DNA of 62,358 nucleotides from Stenotrophomonas sp. PS02289 (GTDB lineage: Bacteria; Pseudomonadota; Gammaproteobacteria; Xanthomonadales; Xanthomonadaceae), in contig NZ_JASCOZ010000006.1 in the NCBI RefSeq assembly GCF_029960115.1, positions 1-62,358 on the forward strand, given 5' to 3'. A program made the translations under genes and the position numbers. Below the pieces are notes generated by a model. It saw nothing but the letters and a program-made list of their open reading frames with translations, searched no databases and was not told the DNA's origin. Below are positions 26,579 to 35,404 of the stretch, piece after piece. Within the stretch, counting starts at the first letter, position 1; each line of letters begins with the position of its first letter.

Positions 26579-27210
26579 GAAAGGTGCCAGCCCTCCCACG
26601 CGGTCACCGCCGCCACCACAAGCAGCATCGAACCCACCACGCGCGCGAGCAGCAGGTTCGCAGCCGGCTTCGCGCCGAGCCAGGCTCTTACGCCTTCTCC
26701 AGCCAGCGCCATGCCGCCGTACACGGCGGCCTGACAGACAGCGATGATGATCCAAAGCACCAGCGCCTGAAGCCAGAGAGGACCGTAGTCAGGCTTCAGG
26801 AACTGCGGAAAGACGGCCAGCATGAAGAGATAGGCTTTGGGATTGAGGAGGCAGGTTGCCATGCCCCTCCCGAAGGTGCCCGCGCCACTCCGCACGCGCG
26901 TCGATGGCGACGCGTCGAACGCAATCCGACTGCGCAGCAACGTCCATCCAATCCATGCGATGTAGAGCGCGCCAGCCAGCAGCATGAGATTGAACGCCGC
27001 AGGCACTACCTTCAGCACCGCCATTACGCCCAGTGCGCCCAGCAGCACGTGGCATGCGCCGCCCGCAATGACACCGGCGGTTGCCAACAACCCCGAGCGC
27101 TGGCCGCCGATCAGCGCGCTGGCCATGACGTAGGCCATATCAAGCCCGGGCAGCAGGACCACGCCCAGAACCATCACGAAGAACAACCACAGATGCGCGG
27201 TCTCGATCAT
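26575..27210 (-). CDS. LysE/RhtB-family exporter
   Basis: A 211-residue inner-membrane protein of the LysE/RhtB amino-acid exporter family. It starts with the family pattern LGVVLLPGLDMAYVMASAL followed by GLLATAGVIAGGACHVLLGALGV, and has about six hydrophobic segments including the final VVGSMLLVVAAVTAWEG. The gene begins in an ATGA overlap with the end of the NIPSNAP gene, so the two are co-expressed. Substrate cannot be deduced; family members export threonine, homoserine, lysine or other metabolites. Its 3' end abuts the paired SMAG repeat. Confidence 0.85.
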   Translation of the reverse strand: MIETAHLWLFFVMVLGVVLLPGLDMAYVMASALIGGQRSGLLATAGVIAGGACHVLLGALGVMAVLKVVPAAFNLMLLAGALYIAWIGWTLLRSRIAFDASPSTRVRSGAGTFGRGMATCLLNPKAYLFMLAVFPQFLKPDYGPLWLQALVLWIIIAVCQAAVYGGMALAGEGVRAWLGAKPAANLLLARVVGSMLLVVAAVTAWEGWHLS

Positions 27211-28064
27211 GGCGTGGCCGGGTCAGTGGCGGCGTTGAGGGTAAGCCAGCGTAGGCGTGAGCGCGGCGTCGGATCCATCACAATGCGCTCGATCGCGCCT
27301 CGCAGCCCGCCGGCTTTGTTCATGGCCTGCTCGACGTCCTCCATTCGCTGTGACAGCAGTCGCAGCGCCGCATCGTCCTGGGCCACGCCAAGCCATACCA
27401 ACCAAGGGCCATCCTCGCGAATGGGCAATTGCGGGAAGTTGTTGGGCGCATCCAGTGACACCAGCACACCCGCGCTTCTTACGCCCTGGCTGTCGTAGGC
27501 CAGGAACGCCCTCTCCGCGCGCGAGGAGAACGCGTCCATCTGTTCCTTCCTGACCGGAAATATCTGCGCCACGACGACGCCACGTGCACCGTCTGGCTCA
27601 CGCACGGGGTCGACCGCAGGCAACACGGTAATGCCGCTTTCCGCGTGAAGCGGGCGCATCAGCATCACGTTGTCGCTGTCGGGCAGAATCGCGTTGACTT
27701 TGGCGCGATGCTCGCGCCAAAGGGGGCCGTAGTAAAAGGCCGCGTTCACCACAGGCCGCGCCTGGATGTCCTTGAATCCGCGCAGCCATACAACACGGTT
27801 CGCATCGTCGCGCTCGACGAACTGGCCAAATATCATGGCCCCCAGCTGCTCAAATGCCTCGGGAAAGTAGCTGTCGAAGTAGCGTACAAAGTCGCCACGC
27901 TTCCCTGGCGTGGTCGTGTAGCGCCGTAGCTCCACGACCTGATAGTCCTGGAGGTGCTTCACGCTGTCTGTGGCGGGCCCGGCGGGGGAGGGGGATGACG
28001 CGTGCGCCGGGAGCGCGATGGCGCAGAGGCCGGTGACCAACAGGAGCCGGAGGACCATGTTCAT
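27207..28064 (-). CDS. Secreted NIPSNAP-family protein
   Basis: A 285-residue protein with a signal peptide (VLRLLLVTGLCAIALPAHA). The mature part begins with VVELRRYTTTPGKRGDFVRYFDSYFPEAFEQLG (residues 43-75, only the motif is conserved), which is the NIPSNAP ferredoxin-like pattern, followed by VWLRGFKD and a second similar half. NIPSNAP proteins are dimeric alpha-beta barrel-like proteins of uncertain biochemistry. It is translated ahead of and coupled to the LysE-type exporter gene, and is divergent from a WYL regulator across a near-palindromic site, so the regulator probably controls it. Confidence 0.75.
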   Translation of the reverse strand: MNMVLRLLLVTGLCAIALPAHASSPSPAGPATDSVKHLQDYQVVELRRYTTTPGKRGDFVRYFDSYFPEAFEQLGAMIFGQFVERDDANRVVWLRGFKDIQARPVVNAAFYYGPLWREHRAKVNAILPDSDNVMLMRPLHAESGITVLPAVDPVREPDGARGVVVAQIFPVRKEQMDAFSSRAERAFLAYDSQGVRSAGVLVSLDAPNNFPQLPIREDGPWLVWLGVAQDDAALRLLSQRMEDVEQAMNKAGGLRGAIERIVMDPTPRSRLRWLTLNAATDPATP

Positions 28065-28146
28065 TGGAGTTTCCAGTCAGTGGGATACGAAGGGGCAACG
28101 GGCCGTGTCTGGGTGGCCCGGCCGGAGGAATCCTCAGGTTAGAAAC

Positions 28147-28173
28147 CAATCAGGACGGAATCCGCCCTGATTG
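28147..28173. promoter_or_regulatory. 27-bp near-perfect palindrome, likely WYL-regulator operator
   Basis: CAATCAGG-A-CGGA-A-TCCG-C-CCTGATTG: 12 of the 13 mirrored pairs match around a central A at 28160. It lies 17 bases before the start of the YafY-type regulator and 83 bases before the divergent NIPSNAP start, a position where a bound dimer would control both. Confidence 0.65.
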
Positions 28174-28190
28174 AACGTACACTCGTCCCC

Positions 28191-29153
28191 ATGAGCCTTC
28201 CGACGACGCGTGTCCTGACCGTCCTTGAGCTGCTTCAGGCTCACGGCCGCATGAGCGGCCCCGAGCTGGCGCGGCGGGTCGGGGTCGACGGCCGCACGCT
28301 GCGTCGCTACGTCGCCTCATTGGAGGAGATCGGCATTCCCGTCACCGCAGAGCGCGGTCGCCATGGCGGTTACGCCCTGGTGCCGGGTTTCAAGCTGCCC
28401 CCGATGGCGTTCACCAACGATGAGGCGCTTGCATTAGCGCTCGGCCTGCTTGCTGCTCGGAGCCTGGGTCTGTCGGGTGTGATCCCCGCCGTCGCTAGTG
28501 CGCATGCCAAACTCGAGCGGGTGATGCCGGAGGCGCTCAAACAGCGCGTTCGCGCGATTGACGACACAGTGGCACTGGATCTCGCCAAAGCCGACGCGCG
28601 CGATGCCGGTGCCGACAATGCCGCGCTGGTGATCCTCAGTCAGGCCGCACAGGCGCGTCAGCGCGTTCACCTGATCTACCGGACCGAACGCGGTTCCAGT
28701 GAACGCGACGTTGATCCTTGGGGCCTGGCGTGGCGCGGCGGTCGCTGGTACGCCGTAGGGTACTGTCACCTGCGCAGGGGGCTGCGCTCGTTCCGGCTTG
28801 ACCGCATCGAGCAGGTGCATGCCATGCCGGCAAGCTTTGGGCGTCCAGAAGGCTTCGACGTACTCGCGCATCTGGTCTCTTCGATGGCCATGCGTTCCCG
28901 CACCCACGCGATCGAAGTCCTGTTACATGCCGACATCACGACAGCGCAACGTGAAATCTTCGAAACGATTGGCGTACTTGAACCCGCTGGCGACAGCACA
29001 CTTCTGCGGGCTCAAGCTGACGACCTTGCCTGGTTCGCGCGTGAGTTGTCACGGCTGCCCTTCGAGTTCGATATCCGTCAGCCAGATGCACTCCGGGCGG
29101 CATTGTTGGCGCAGGTTGAGCATCTGCAGCGCCGGCACGGTGGCAAAGGCTAG
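28191..29153 (+). CDS. YafY-type HTH/WYL transcriptional regulator
   Basis: A 320-residue regulator. The N-terminal winged helix (RVLTVLELLQAHGRMSGPELARRVGVDGRTLRRYV, residues 6-40) matches HTH_11; the following GIPVTAERGRHGGYALVPGFK is the usual linker. The WYL domain spans about residues 150-240 (VHLIYRTERGSSERDVDPWGLAWRGGRWYAVGYC), with WYAVGYC as the WYL core. WYL regulators sense ligands or nucleic acids and act as repressors or activators. Divergent from the NIPSNAP/LysE-type operon with a 27-bp palindrome between them. The stop overlaps the convergent glutathione S-transferase stop by a few bases. Confidence 0.87.
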   Translation: MSLPTTRVLTVLELLQAHGRMSGPELARRVGVDGRTLRRYVASLEEIGIPVTAERGRHGGYALVPGFKLPPMAFTNDEALALALGLLAARSLGLSGVIPAVASAHAKLERVMPEALKQRVRAIDDTVALDLAKADARDAGADNAALVILSQAAQARQRVHLIYRTERGSSERDVDPWGLAWRGGRWYAVGYCHLRRGLRSFRLDRIEQVHAMPASFGRPEGFDVLAHLVSSMAMRSRTHAIEVLLHADITTAQREIFETIGVLEPAGDSTLLRAQADDLAWFARELSRLPFEFDIRQPDALRAALLAQVEHLQRRHGGKG

Positions 29154-29767
29154 TCGTGCGTCTCGCCTGACAACGGCGTCCTTCGCATCGACTCGCGCGT
29201 TTCGAAGGCATCGAACCAATCGACCAGCCGGGGATGTCCCTCGCGGAAATCCGGCAGATCGCGAAACGCGATCCAGCTCAGGGCGGTGGCCACGGCGATG
29301 TGCCCCACATGGACGGGTTCGCTGCCGTCGATCTCCTGTTCGAGCCACTCATAGGTCGTCAGGAGTTTCTCCGTATAGCCATCGCGTAGCGGTGCATAAC
29401 GCAGCTCGGCGGGCCGTCGCACCGTTTCCCAGCGTAGTGCGATGCCGGCGTCGCACAGGCCTTGCGCCGCGGCCTGGAGACGGAGCGCGCGCCACCGCGC
29501 TTCGCCCTCCTGCGGGATGAGGCGTGGTCCGGCATGCTGGGTGTCGAGGTAGGCGCAGATCACGTCCGAGTCGAAGATCGCATCGCCATCGGGGCGGAGC
29601 AGGACCGGCACCTTGCCCAAGGGATTGCGGGCGAATACCTCGGGATTCTTCGCCGTCGGGCTGGTTTCCTGGTGGATGACCTCAAGCGAGGTAGCGATGC
29701 CGGCCTCGTATGCGAACACGAGCGCTTTGCGGGCGTAAGGCGAGTGCGTCTGGTAGAGCAGTTTCAT
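29150..29767 (-). CDS. Glutathione S-transferase
   Basis: A 205-residue GST. The N-terminal thioredoxin-like domain starts MKLLYQTHSPYARKALVFA (active Ser/Cys region SPYAR), has NPLGKVPVLLRPDG with the cis-Pro, and DSDVICAYLD for the gamma-glutamyl contact. The C-terminal helical domain follows. The start at 29767 is preferred because the GST fold begins there; an upstream open stretch to 29884 runs into the tRNA region and is not protein-like. Bacterial GSTs of this type detoxify electrophiles or act as dehydrochlorinases/maleylpyruvate isomerases; substrate unknown. Confidence 0.88.
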   Translation of the reverse strand: MKLLYQTHSPYARKALVFAYEAGIATSLEVIHQETSPTAKNPEVFARNPLGKVPVLLRPDGDAIFDSDVICAYLDTQHAGPRLIPQEGEARWRALRLQAAAQGLCDAGIALRWETVRRPAELRYAPLRDGYTEKLLTTYEWLEQEIDGSEPVHVGHIAVATALSWIAFRDLPDFREGHPRLVDWFDAFETRESMRRTPLSGETHD

Positions 29768-29850
29768 CGTCACCTCGAGATTGGAGGTAGGAACGCGGGC
29801 AGCGCAGACAGCCCGCAGGCGGCTGAGAGCAGTGACAATCGAGGGGAAAA

Positions 29851-29927
29851 TGGCGCGCCCGGAGGGATTCGAACCCCCGACCAATGGCTTCGGAAGCCAC
29901 TACTCTATCCGGCTGAGCTACGGGCGC
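29851..29927 (-). tRNA. tRNA-Arg (anticodon CCG)
   Basis: Read on the minus strand, a 77-base cloverleaf: acceptor GCGCCCG (29921-29927) pairs with CGGGCGC (29855-29861), D arm GCTC...GAGT, anticodon arm GTGGC-TTCCGAA-GCCAT with anticodon CCG, T arm GGGGG-TTCGAAT-CCCTCC, discriminator G and an encoded CCA (29851-29853). It decodes CGG arginine codons. Confidence 0.95.
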
Positions 29928-30092
29928 GTTGTAGAACCGCCACGCCGTCAGCACAGGGCCGGGGCGGGCATCGCAGCGCCAAGTGGCGGTGCGGGACGGG
30001 CATTCTAGCGGTAAACGCGGCGCAGGTCTGCCCCCCTTCAACGAACGGACCGTGCAAGCCCGTCCGTGGGGGCGCTGGCGTATCCTTGCAGC

Positions 30093-30986
30093 ATGGCTTA
30101 CGAACGTTTTGATGCCCCCGCCGGCGCACCGCCGTCGCGTTGGGGCCAGTACTGGAAACTGATGCGTGCCGATCGCCCGATCGGCACCCTGCTGCTGCTG
30201 TGGCCCACCTGGTGGGCGCTGTGGCTGGCCGCTGGCGGGCTGCCCCCGCTGTGGACGCTGTTCGTCTTCACCGCCGGCGTCTGGCTGACGCGATCGGCCG
30301 GTTGTGTCATCAACGACTACGCCGACCGCTGGCTGGACCCGCACGTCAAGCGCACCAAGGACCGCCCGCTGGCCAGCGGGAGGGTGAGCGGGCGCGAGGC
30401 ACTGCTGCTGTTCGCCGGGCTGATGCTGGTGGCCTTCGCGCTGGTGCTGAGCATGAACGCCCTGACCATCGGAATGAGCTTCATCGGCGTATTCCTGGCC
30501 GCCAGCTACCCGTATCTGAAGCGCTATACCCATCTGCCACAGGTGTATCTGGGCCTGGCCTTCGGCTGGGGTATTCCGATGGCGTTTGCCGCCGTGCAGG
30601 GCGAGGTACCGGTGATCGGCTGGCTGCTGTACGGAGCCAACATCCTGTGGTCCACCGCCTATGACACCTGGTATGCGATGGTCGACCGCGACGACGACCT
30701 GAAAATGGGCTCGCACTCGACGGCCATTCTGTTCGGCGACCTGGATCTGGTGATCCAGGGCATCCTGTACGCGCTGTTCCTGGCAGCACTGGCCCTGGTG
30801 GGGCTGCGCGGAGAACTGGGCCTGGCGTACTGGGCCGGGCTGGGTGTGGCGGCCGGGTTGATCGTCTACCAGTTCCATCTGTGCTGGCACCGCGACCGGG
30901 ACCGCTGCTTCAAGGCGTTCCTGCACAACAACTGGGTCGGCGCGGTGGTGTTTGCCGGGATTGCGGTCGCGCTGGCCCGCGCCTGA
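30093..30986 (+). CDS. ubiA: 4-hydroxybenzoate polyprenyltransferase UbiA
   Basis: A 297-residue inner-membrane prenyltransferase that attaches the polyprenyl chain to 4-hydroxybenzoate in ubiquinone synthesis. The first Asp-rich site is NDYADRWLD in [26 protein letters not shown], the second is [16 protein letters not shown], both binding Mg-diphosphate. It has about eight membrane segments and the [16 protein letters not shown] start characteristic of UbiA. The ATG at 30093 begins the family-like MAYERFD...[12 protein letters not shown]; an upstream in-frame codon at 30066 is unlikely. It stands alone; no ubiC neighbour is seen. Confidence 0.93.
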   Translation: MAYERFDAPAGAPPSRWGQYWKLMRADRPIGTLLLLWPTWWALWLAAGGLPPLWTLFVFTAGVWLTRSAGCVINDYADRWLDPHVKRTKDRPLASGRVSGREALLLFAGLMLVAFALVLSMNALTIGMSFIGVFLAASYPYLKRYTHLPQVYLGLAFGWGIPMAFAAVQGEVPVIGWLLYGANILWSTAYDTWYAMVDRDDDLKMGSHSTAILFGDLDLVIQGILYALFLAALALVGLRGELGLAYWAGLGVAAGLIVYQFHLCWHRDRDRCFKAFLHNNWVGAVVFAGIAVALARA

Positions 30987-31065
30987 CCGCGACCCGACCA
31001 ATGGGTTACTGACAATCCGGGGCCCCGCCGCGAGAATCCAGGAATCACACCTGGGAGGGTAGGGC

Positions 31066-32496
31066 ATGGCCAACTCGGCATCGGCGGCGGTACAGGATGG
31101 CTGGATGGCGCGCGCGGCGCTGCGTTCGGCGGCGTGGGCGGAGAAGTGGTTCCCCGACGCATACGTGTTCGCGGTGCTGGGCGTGGTCATCGTCGCGGTG
31201 GCGGCGATGGGCTTCGGGGCGTCGCCGCAGGCCACCGCCAAAGCCTTTGGTGACGGCTTCTGGAGCCTGATTCCCTTCACCATGCAGATGGCTTTCGTGG
31301 TCATCGGCGGCTATGCGGTGGCCACGGCCCCGGTGGTGGCGCGTTTCATCGACCTGCTCGCGCGGGTGCCGCGCAGTGGCCGCGGTGCGGTGGTGTATGT
31401 GGGCCTGGTCAGCATGCTGGCCTCGCTGCTCAGCTGGGGATTCTCGCTGGTGTTCGGTGGCCTGCTGGTGCGCGCGCTGGCGCGCCGCGAAGACCTGCGC
31501 ATGGACTACCGTGCCGCCGGTGCCTCTGCGTATCTGGGGCTGGGCGCAGTGTGGGCGATGGGCCTGAGCTCCTCGGCCGCGCAGTTGCAGGCCAATCCGG
31601 CCAGCATGCCGCCGGGGCTGGTGGAGATCACCGGCGTACTGCCCTTCACTGAAACCATCTTCCTGTGGCAGTCCATTGCCCTCACCGCGGCACTGATCGT
31701 CGTATCGCTGATCATTGCCTGGATGACCGCGCCGGGACCGGCCACGGCGCGCACCGCGGCGGATTTCGAAGGGGCGGCCCAGGCCGAACCCGAGCCGCTG
31801 CCGGCACGTACCCGTGCCGGCGAATGGCTGGAATACAGCCCGCTGCTGACCGTGCTGCTGTCGCTGCTGGCCTTTGGCTGGTTGTTCAGTGAGTTTGCGA
31901 GCAAGCCGGTGGTGACCGCCATTGCCAACCTCAATACCTACAATTTCCTGTTCATTTCGCTGGGCCTGCTGCTGCATTGGCGACCGCGCAGCTTCCTCAA
32001 TGCGGTGGCCAAGGCGGTGCCGAGCACCACGGGCGTGCTGATCCAGTTCCCGCTGTATGGCGGCATCGCGATGATCCTGACCCACGCCGCCGGCAGCGGC
32101 GGCGAGACGCTGGCACATCGGCTGTCCAGCGTGTTCGTGCACATCGCCACCACCGACACCTTCGCCCTGGTCATGGGCGTGTACTCGGCGGTGCTGGGCT
32201 TCTTCGTGCCTTCCGGTGGCGGCAAGTGGATCATCGAGGCCCCTTACGTGATGCAGGCGGCCAATGAACTGCATGCCCACCTGGGCTGGGCCGTGCAGGT
32301 CTACAACGCGGCCGAGGCCCTGCCCAACCTGATCAATCCGTTCTGGATGCTGCCGCTGCTGGGCGTGCTGGGCCTGAAGGCGCGCGACATCGTCGGTTTC
32401 ACCTTCATCCAGCTGCTGGTGCACATCCCGCTGGTGCTGGGCCTGCTGTGGCTGCTGGGCATGACCCTGACCTACGTGCCACCGGTCATGCCCTGA
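31066..32496 (+). CDS. AtoE-family short-chain fatty acid transporter
   Basis: A 476-residue transporter of the AtoE (TIGR00366) family with around twelve hydrophobic segments. Conserved features: AEKWFPDAYVFAVLGVV at the start, GDGFWSLIPFTMQMAFVVIGG, SWGFSLVFGGLL, LGLGAVWAMGLSSSAAQLQA, and FFVPSGGGKWIIEAPYVMQAA near the end. E. coli AtoE moves acetoacetate and short-chain fatty acids. GGGAGGG lies eight bases upstream of the ATG. The gene is isolated from any ato operon here, so physiology is inferred from family only. Confidence 0.85.
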   Translation: MANSASAAVQDGWMARAALRSAAWAEKWFPDAYVFAVLGVVIVAVAAMGFGASPQATAKAFGDGFWSLIPFTMQMAFVVIGGYAVATAPVVARFIDLLARVPRSGRGAVVYVGLVSMLASLLSWGFSLVFGGLLVRALARREDLRMDYRAAGASAYLGLGAVWAMGLSSSAAQLQANPASMPPGLVEITGVLPFTETIFLWQSIALTAALIVVSLIIAWMTAPGPATARTAADFEGAAQAEPEPLPARTRAGEWLEYSPLLTVLLSLLAFGWLFSEFASKPVVTAIANLNTYNFLFISLGLLLHWRPRSFLNAVAKAVPSTTGVLIQFPLYGGIAMILTHAAGSGGETLAHRLSSVFVHIATTDTFALVMGVYSAVLGFFVPSGGGKWIIEAPYVMQAANELHAHLGWAVQVYNAAEALPNLINPFWMLPLLGVLGLKARDIVGFTFIQLLVHIPLVLGLLWLLGMTLTYVPPVMP

Positions 32497-32500
32497 GGCT

Positions 32501-32530
32501 GTAGGCGGCTGCCGGGCTCAGTCCGGCAGC
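32501..32530. repeat. SMAG-like GTAG hairpin at the hsdR-like 3' end
   Basis: GTAG followed by GCTGCCGG (32508-32515), a seven-base loop and CCGGCAGC (32523-32530). It lies between convergent genes and provides the last codons and stop of the HsdR-like gene on the minus strand. Confidence 0.5.
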
Positions 32531-35289
32531 GGCCAATGCGGGGCGCGGGTGATGATCGCGTCCAGCAGAAGCTCGGCACGGGTCGCACCGAATTCCTGCT
32601 CAAACAGGGAGCGCAGTCCAGCGCGGACGTGCTGGCGGAACACTCGCGGCTCGCGCGGGAGAAATCGTTGTGCCATGCCGATGGTGCTCTCCATCTGCCG
32701 GATCAGCGGCGCGTGGTGGGTGGCATCCATGCCCGCCCCCAGATTGCCTTCCAGCACCAGGTAGGCGCGCGATCGCGGCGGCTGCCCGGCGTGGCCCAGC
32801 ATCGCCGGAAGCCGATCACGCAGACCTTCCAGCGCGGTGATGCGGGTCAACGGATCGGCGTGATTGAGCAGGATGCCCTGCAGTTCGCGGCCTGCCCGCT
32901 CGGCCCGCGCCGGCTCTTCGCCAGGATGTTCAAGTGCTTCGCGCAGTTCCGCGTACAGCTGACTGGCCTGCCGCGCGGCATCCCCCTCGCCGGTGGTGGT
33001 CGTGTAGGGCAGCAGCGGCTCGCACACTCCCAATGGAGTGTCCTGCAGCCATTGGCGCACGCGCGTGTCCTCGCGGCCGAAGTGCCTTTCTTCCAATGCG
33101 ACCTGCGCTGCCGCCGCATCGACACAGGCGTAAGCCTGCAGTTCGCGTCGCAACTGCGTTGCCGAGCAGGCTGCGTCGCCCGCCATGCCCGGCATTGCCA
33201 CCGCCGCATGCTGCAGGTCCAGACCGTGCTGGGTGATTCGACGGCGCAACAAGTGCCGGCGCTGGCGGTGCGCGTCACGATCGTCACCCAACAGGGTGAT
33301 CTCCCAACGCGGGGCCACCACCTCCAGGCACGCATTGAAGTCGTGCCAGGGCAGGTCGGGTAGCGTGGCCACGAGGCGGCTGCGAGAGGGCACGTGCGCC
33401 GGCTGCGCAGGCAGCGCAGCGTGGTTTGTCAGTCCGTACACCAGAAGCGCGGCGTGCTTGTCCGCATGCGGTTGGTTGATCCGCCCGATCAGGCGATCGC
33501 GTTCGGTCGCATCCAGCTCGCGCTCCACATAGACGACGCCCAGGCGTGCTTCCTGCTGGGCCGGAACCGGCCCGCAGCAGATCTCAAGATGGATCCCCTC
33601 GGGCGGAACCTCGGGCACACGCTCGATGCTGTGGCCCTGCGCGTCCAACGCCCGCATCCGCGTGCGCAGCCGGCCGTCCTGCTCGAACGCACGCTGGTAG
33701 GCGAGGGCCTCCTGTGGCGTGGAGACCAGCACCATCGCACGCAGATCACGCCGTGTAAGCTGCAGCTTCTGGTGGTAGTGCAGGATGATCGCGCGCACCC
33801 GGCAGGTCGGGTCAGGCGTGTCGCAACCGAGTGCGTCTGCCACGACCGGCACGACCACACCGTCGGCCACGGCGTGGACGGTGTCGTAGTGGTAAATCGA
33901 GATGCCCGGGCGTGGCGCGGGTGGGCGGTGCGCCACCGGTGTGGACGTGAACGTCAGCCAGGTGGCCTCAGGCAGATGTCGCCGGAGGTCGGACAACACG
34001 CTCGCCTCGTGCGTCCAGAAGTCGGCATCCAGCAGCAGCACCACGTCCGCGCCCGCGCCGGGATGTGGGACCGCCGCCGCGATTCCTGCCCAACGCAGCA
34101 GCGCCTGCGCGCAGATCTCCAGCGGCGCAGGTGCCGATGTCGCGAAAAACGCACGTAGCTGTTGCGCCGGCGTCTCGGCGTCGGTCACCTGCACACCGCG
34201 TGCCCAGGCGGGCCGCGACCGCGACGGATGGCGCACGGGTATGAGCAGGCGGAAGGTGGCCAGGACCGGGTCATGTCCGATTGCGGCGGCCAACCATTCG
34301 CGCGCGCGCTGGACGCCGCAGCCGGGGCTGAGCACCACCTGCGCGTCACTGCTGCGGCCGTGGCGGGTGACCGCCCGGAGATGCTGAAGTGCGGCTTCGA
34401 CGCCACCGTACTGTGCGGCGCGTGCCAGTCTGACCGGCGCATGCGGCACTGCCTGCATGTACCGCTGCAGCAGGCGTAGCAGTCGATCATGCGCCAGCAG
34501 CCCACCGAGCAGTTCGGCATGCGCCGCAAGCGGTACATCGGGTGGACCCTCATGCTGACGGATCGGCATCGCGCGCAGTCGACCGAGCACGGACCGGTCC
34601 CAGTGCGTCTCACGCCACCGCGTCCATGCATGCACCGCAGCGCCAATGCCGGCGAAGCGCGCCTCGCGCCGGTCCAGGCTGATCAGCAGCTGCGCCTGGC
34701 GGGGTGGCGGCTCCAGCGTTGCGGCTTCCATCCCCCGCAGCAGGTGGGTGATGCCACGCTCCACCCGCGCCCAATGACGGTGCGAATCGCGTTCGACACA
34801 GGCGATCAGCACCAGGGGGATGCCATTCACATAGCAGATCAGGTCGCGAACTCCCACGGCGCGCGAGCCACCGCTCACGCGCAGGTCGTCGGCGACGTCC
34901 CAGTGATTGCGGTTGGGATGGTCCCAGTCGATCAGGGGGATCGTGCGGGTGACGTGGCCGCCGCCGGGAAGCGGCAGGTCCACGCGGATGCCTGACTGGA
35001 GCAGCCGCAGCGTTGCAGCGCTGGCCGCCGGCCAGGTCGCGCCTGCGTGGGCATCAGCGACCGTGCGCAGAATCGCGTCCACCTTCTCATCGGAGAGGAC
35101 GAGATGGCGGCCCGCATGCAGATGACGGCAGCGTCTGACGATGGCACGCAGGCGGTCGCCGAGCAGCACGCTCTCAGGATGACCCTTAAGGGCTGCGTAG
35201 TGATCAGGTGCAACGTAGTTCCAGCCAAGGCGCTTGAGCCAGGCCAGGGCGGAACGGCGAACAGCGTCTTCGTGGCGAGGGCCTGTCAT
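32518..35289 (-). CDS. HsdR-like type I restriction subunit with lost catalytic motifs
   Basis: A 923-residue HsdR homologue. The N-terminal nuclease fold keeps IDWDHPNRNHW (120-130) and D149 with VNGIPLVLI (154-162), but the catalytic E-x-K that should follow is A-C-V. The Q-tip region (Q293) is followed by SPGCGVQ (321-327), where HsdR has GSGKS. The DEAH box position reads DADF (421-424). Motif III TFTSTP (446-451) and the late IGRINQPHADKHAALLVYGL keep the fold pattern. So nuclease, ATP binding and ATP hydrolysis sites all look dead, although the frame is intact over 2.7 kb. It lies 115 bases after the HsdM-like gene. The likely role is structural or DNA-bound, not cleavage. Confidence 0.8.
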   Translation of the reverse strand: MTGPRHEDAVRRSALAWLKRLGWNYVAPDHYAALKGHPESVLLGDRLRAIVRRCRHLHAGRHLVLSDEKVDAILRTVADAHAGATWPAASAATLRLLQSGIRVDLPLPGGGHVTRTIPLIDWDHPNRNHWDVADDLRVSGGSRAVGVRDLICYVNGIPLVLIACVERDSHRHWARVERGITHLLRGMEAATLEPPPRQAQLLISLDRREARFAGIGAAVHAWTRWRETHWDRSVLGRLRAMPIRQHEGPPDVPLAAHAELLGGLLAHDRLLRLLQRYMQAVPHAPVRLARAAQYGGVEAALQHLRAVTRHGRSSDAQVVLSPGCGVQRAREWLAAAIGHDPVLATFRLLIPVRHPSRSRPAWARGVQVTDAETPAQQLRAFFATSAPAPLEICAQALLRWAGIAAAVPHPGAGADVVLLLDADFWTHEASVLSDLRRHLPEATWLTFTSTPVAHRPPAPRPGISIYHYDTVHAVADGVVVPVVADALGCDTPDPTCRVRAIILHYHQKLQLTRRDLRAMVLVSTPQEALAYQRAFEQDGRLRTRMRALDAQGHSIERVPEVPPEGIHLEICCGPVPAQQEARLGVVYVERELDATERDRLIGRINQPHADKHAALLVYGLTNHAALPAQPAHVPSRSRLVATLPDLPWHDFNACLEVVAPRWEITLLGDDRDAHRQRRHLLRRRITQHGLDLQHAAVAMPGMAGDAACSATQLRRELQAYACVDAAAAQVALEERHFGREDTRVRQWLQDTPLGVCEPLLPYTTTTGEGDAARQASQLYAELREALEHPGEEPARAERAGRELQGILLNHADPLTRITALEGLRDRLPAMLGHAGQPPRSRAYLVLEGNLGAGMDATHHAPLIRQMESTIGMAQRFLPREPRVFRQHVRAGLRSLFEQEFGATRAELLLDAIITRAPHWPLPD

Positions 35290-35404
35290 GCGTGTATCCG
35301 GTGATGTGGGATCGGCATGTCACACCTCTGCTGAGGCGTGCCAGCGGCCGGGTACCTGCATCATTCCGGATCATGCAATACGAGTCGCGATTGAGTGTCG
35401 TGTT

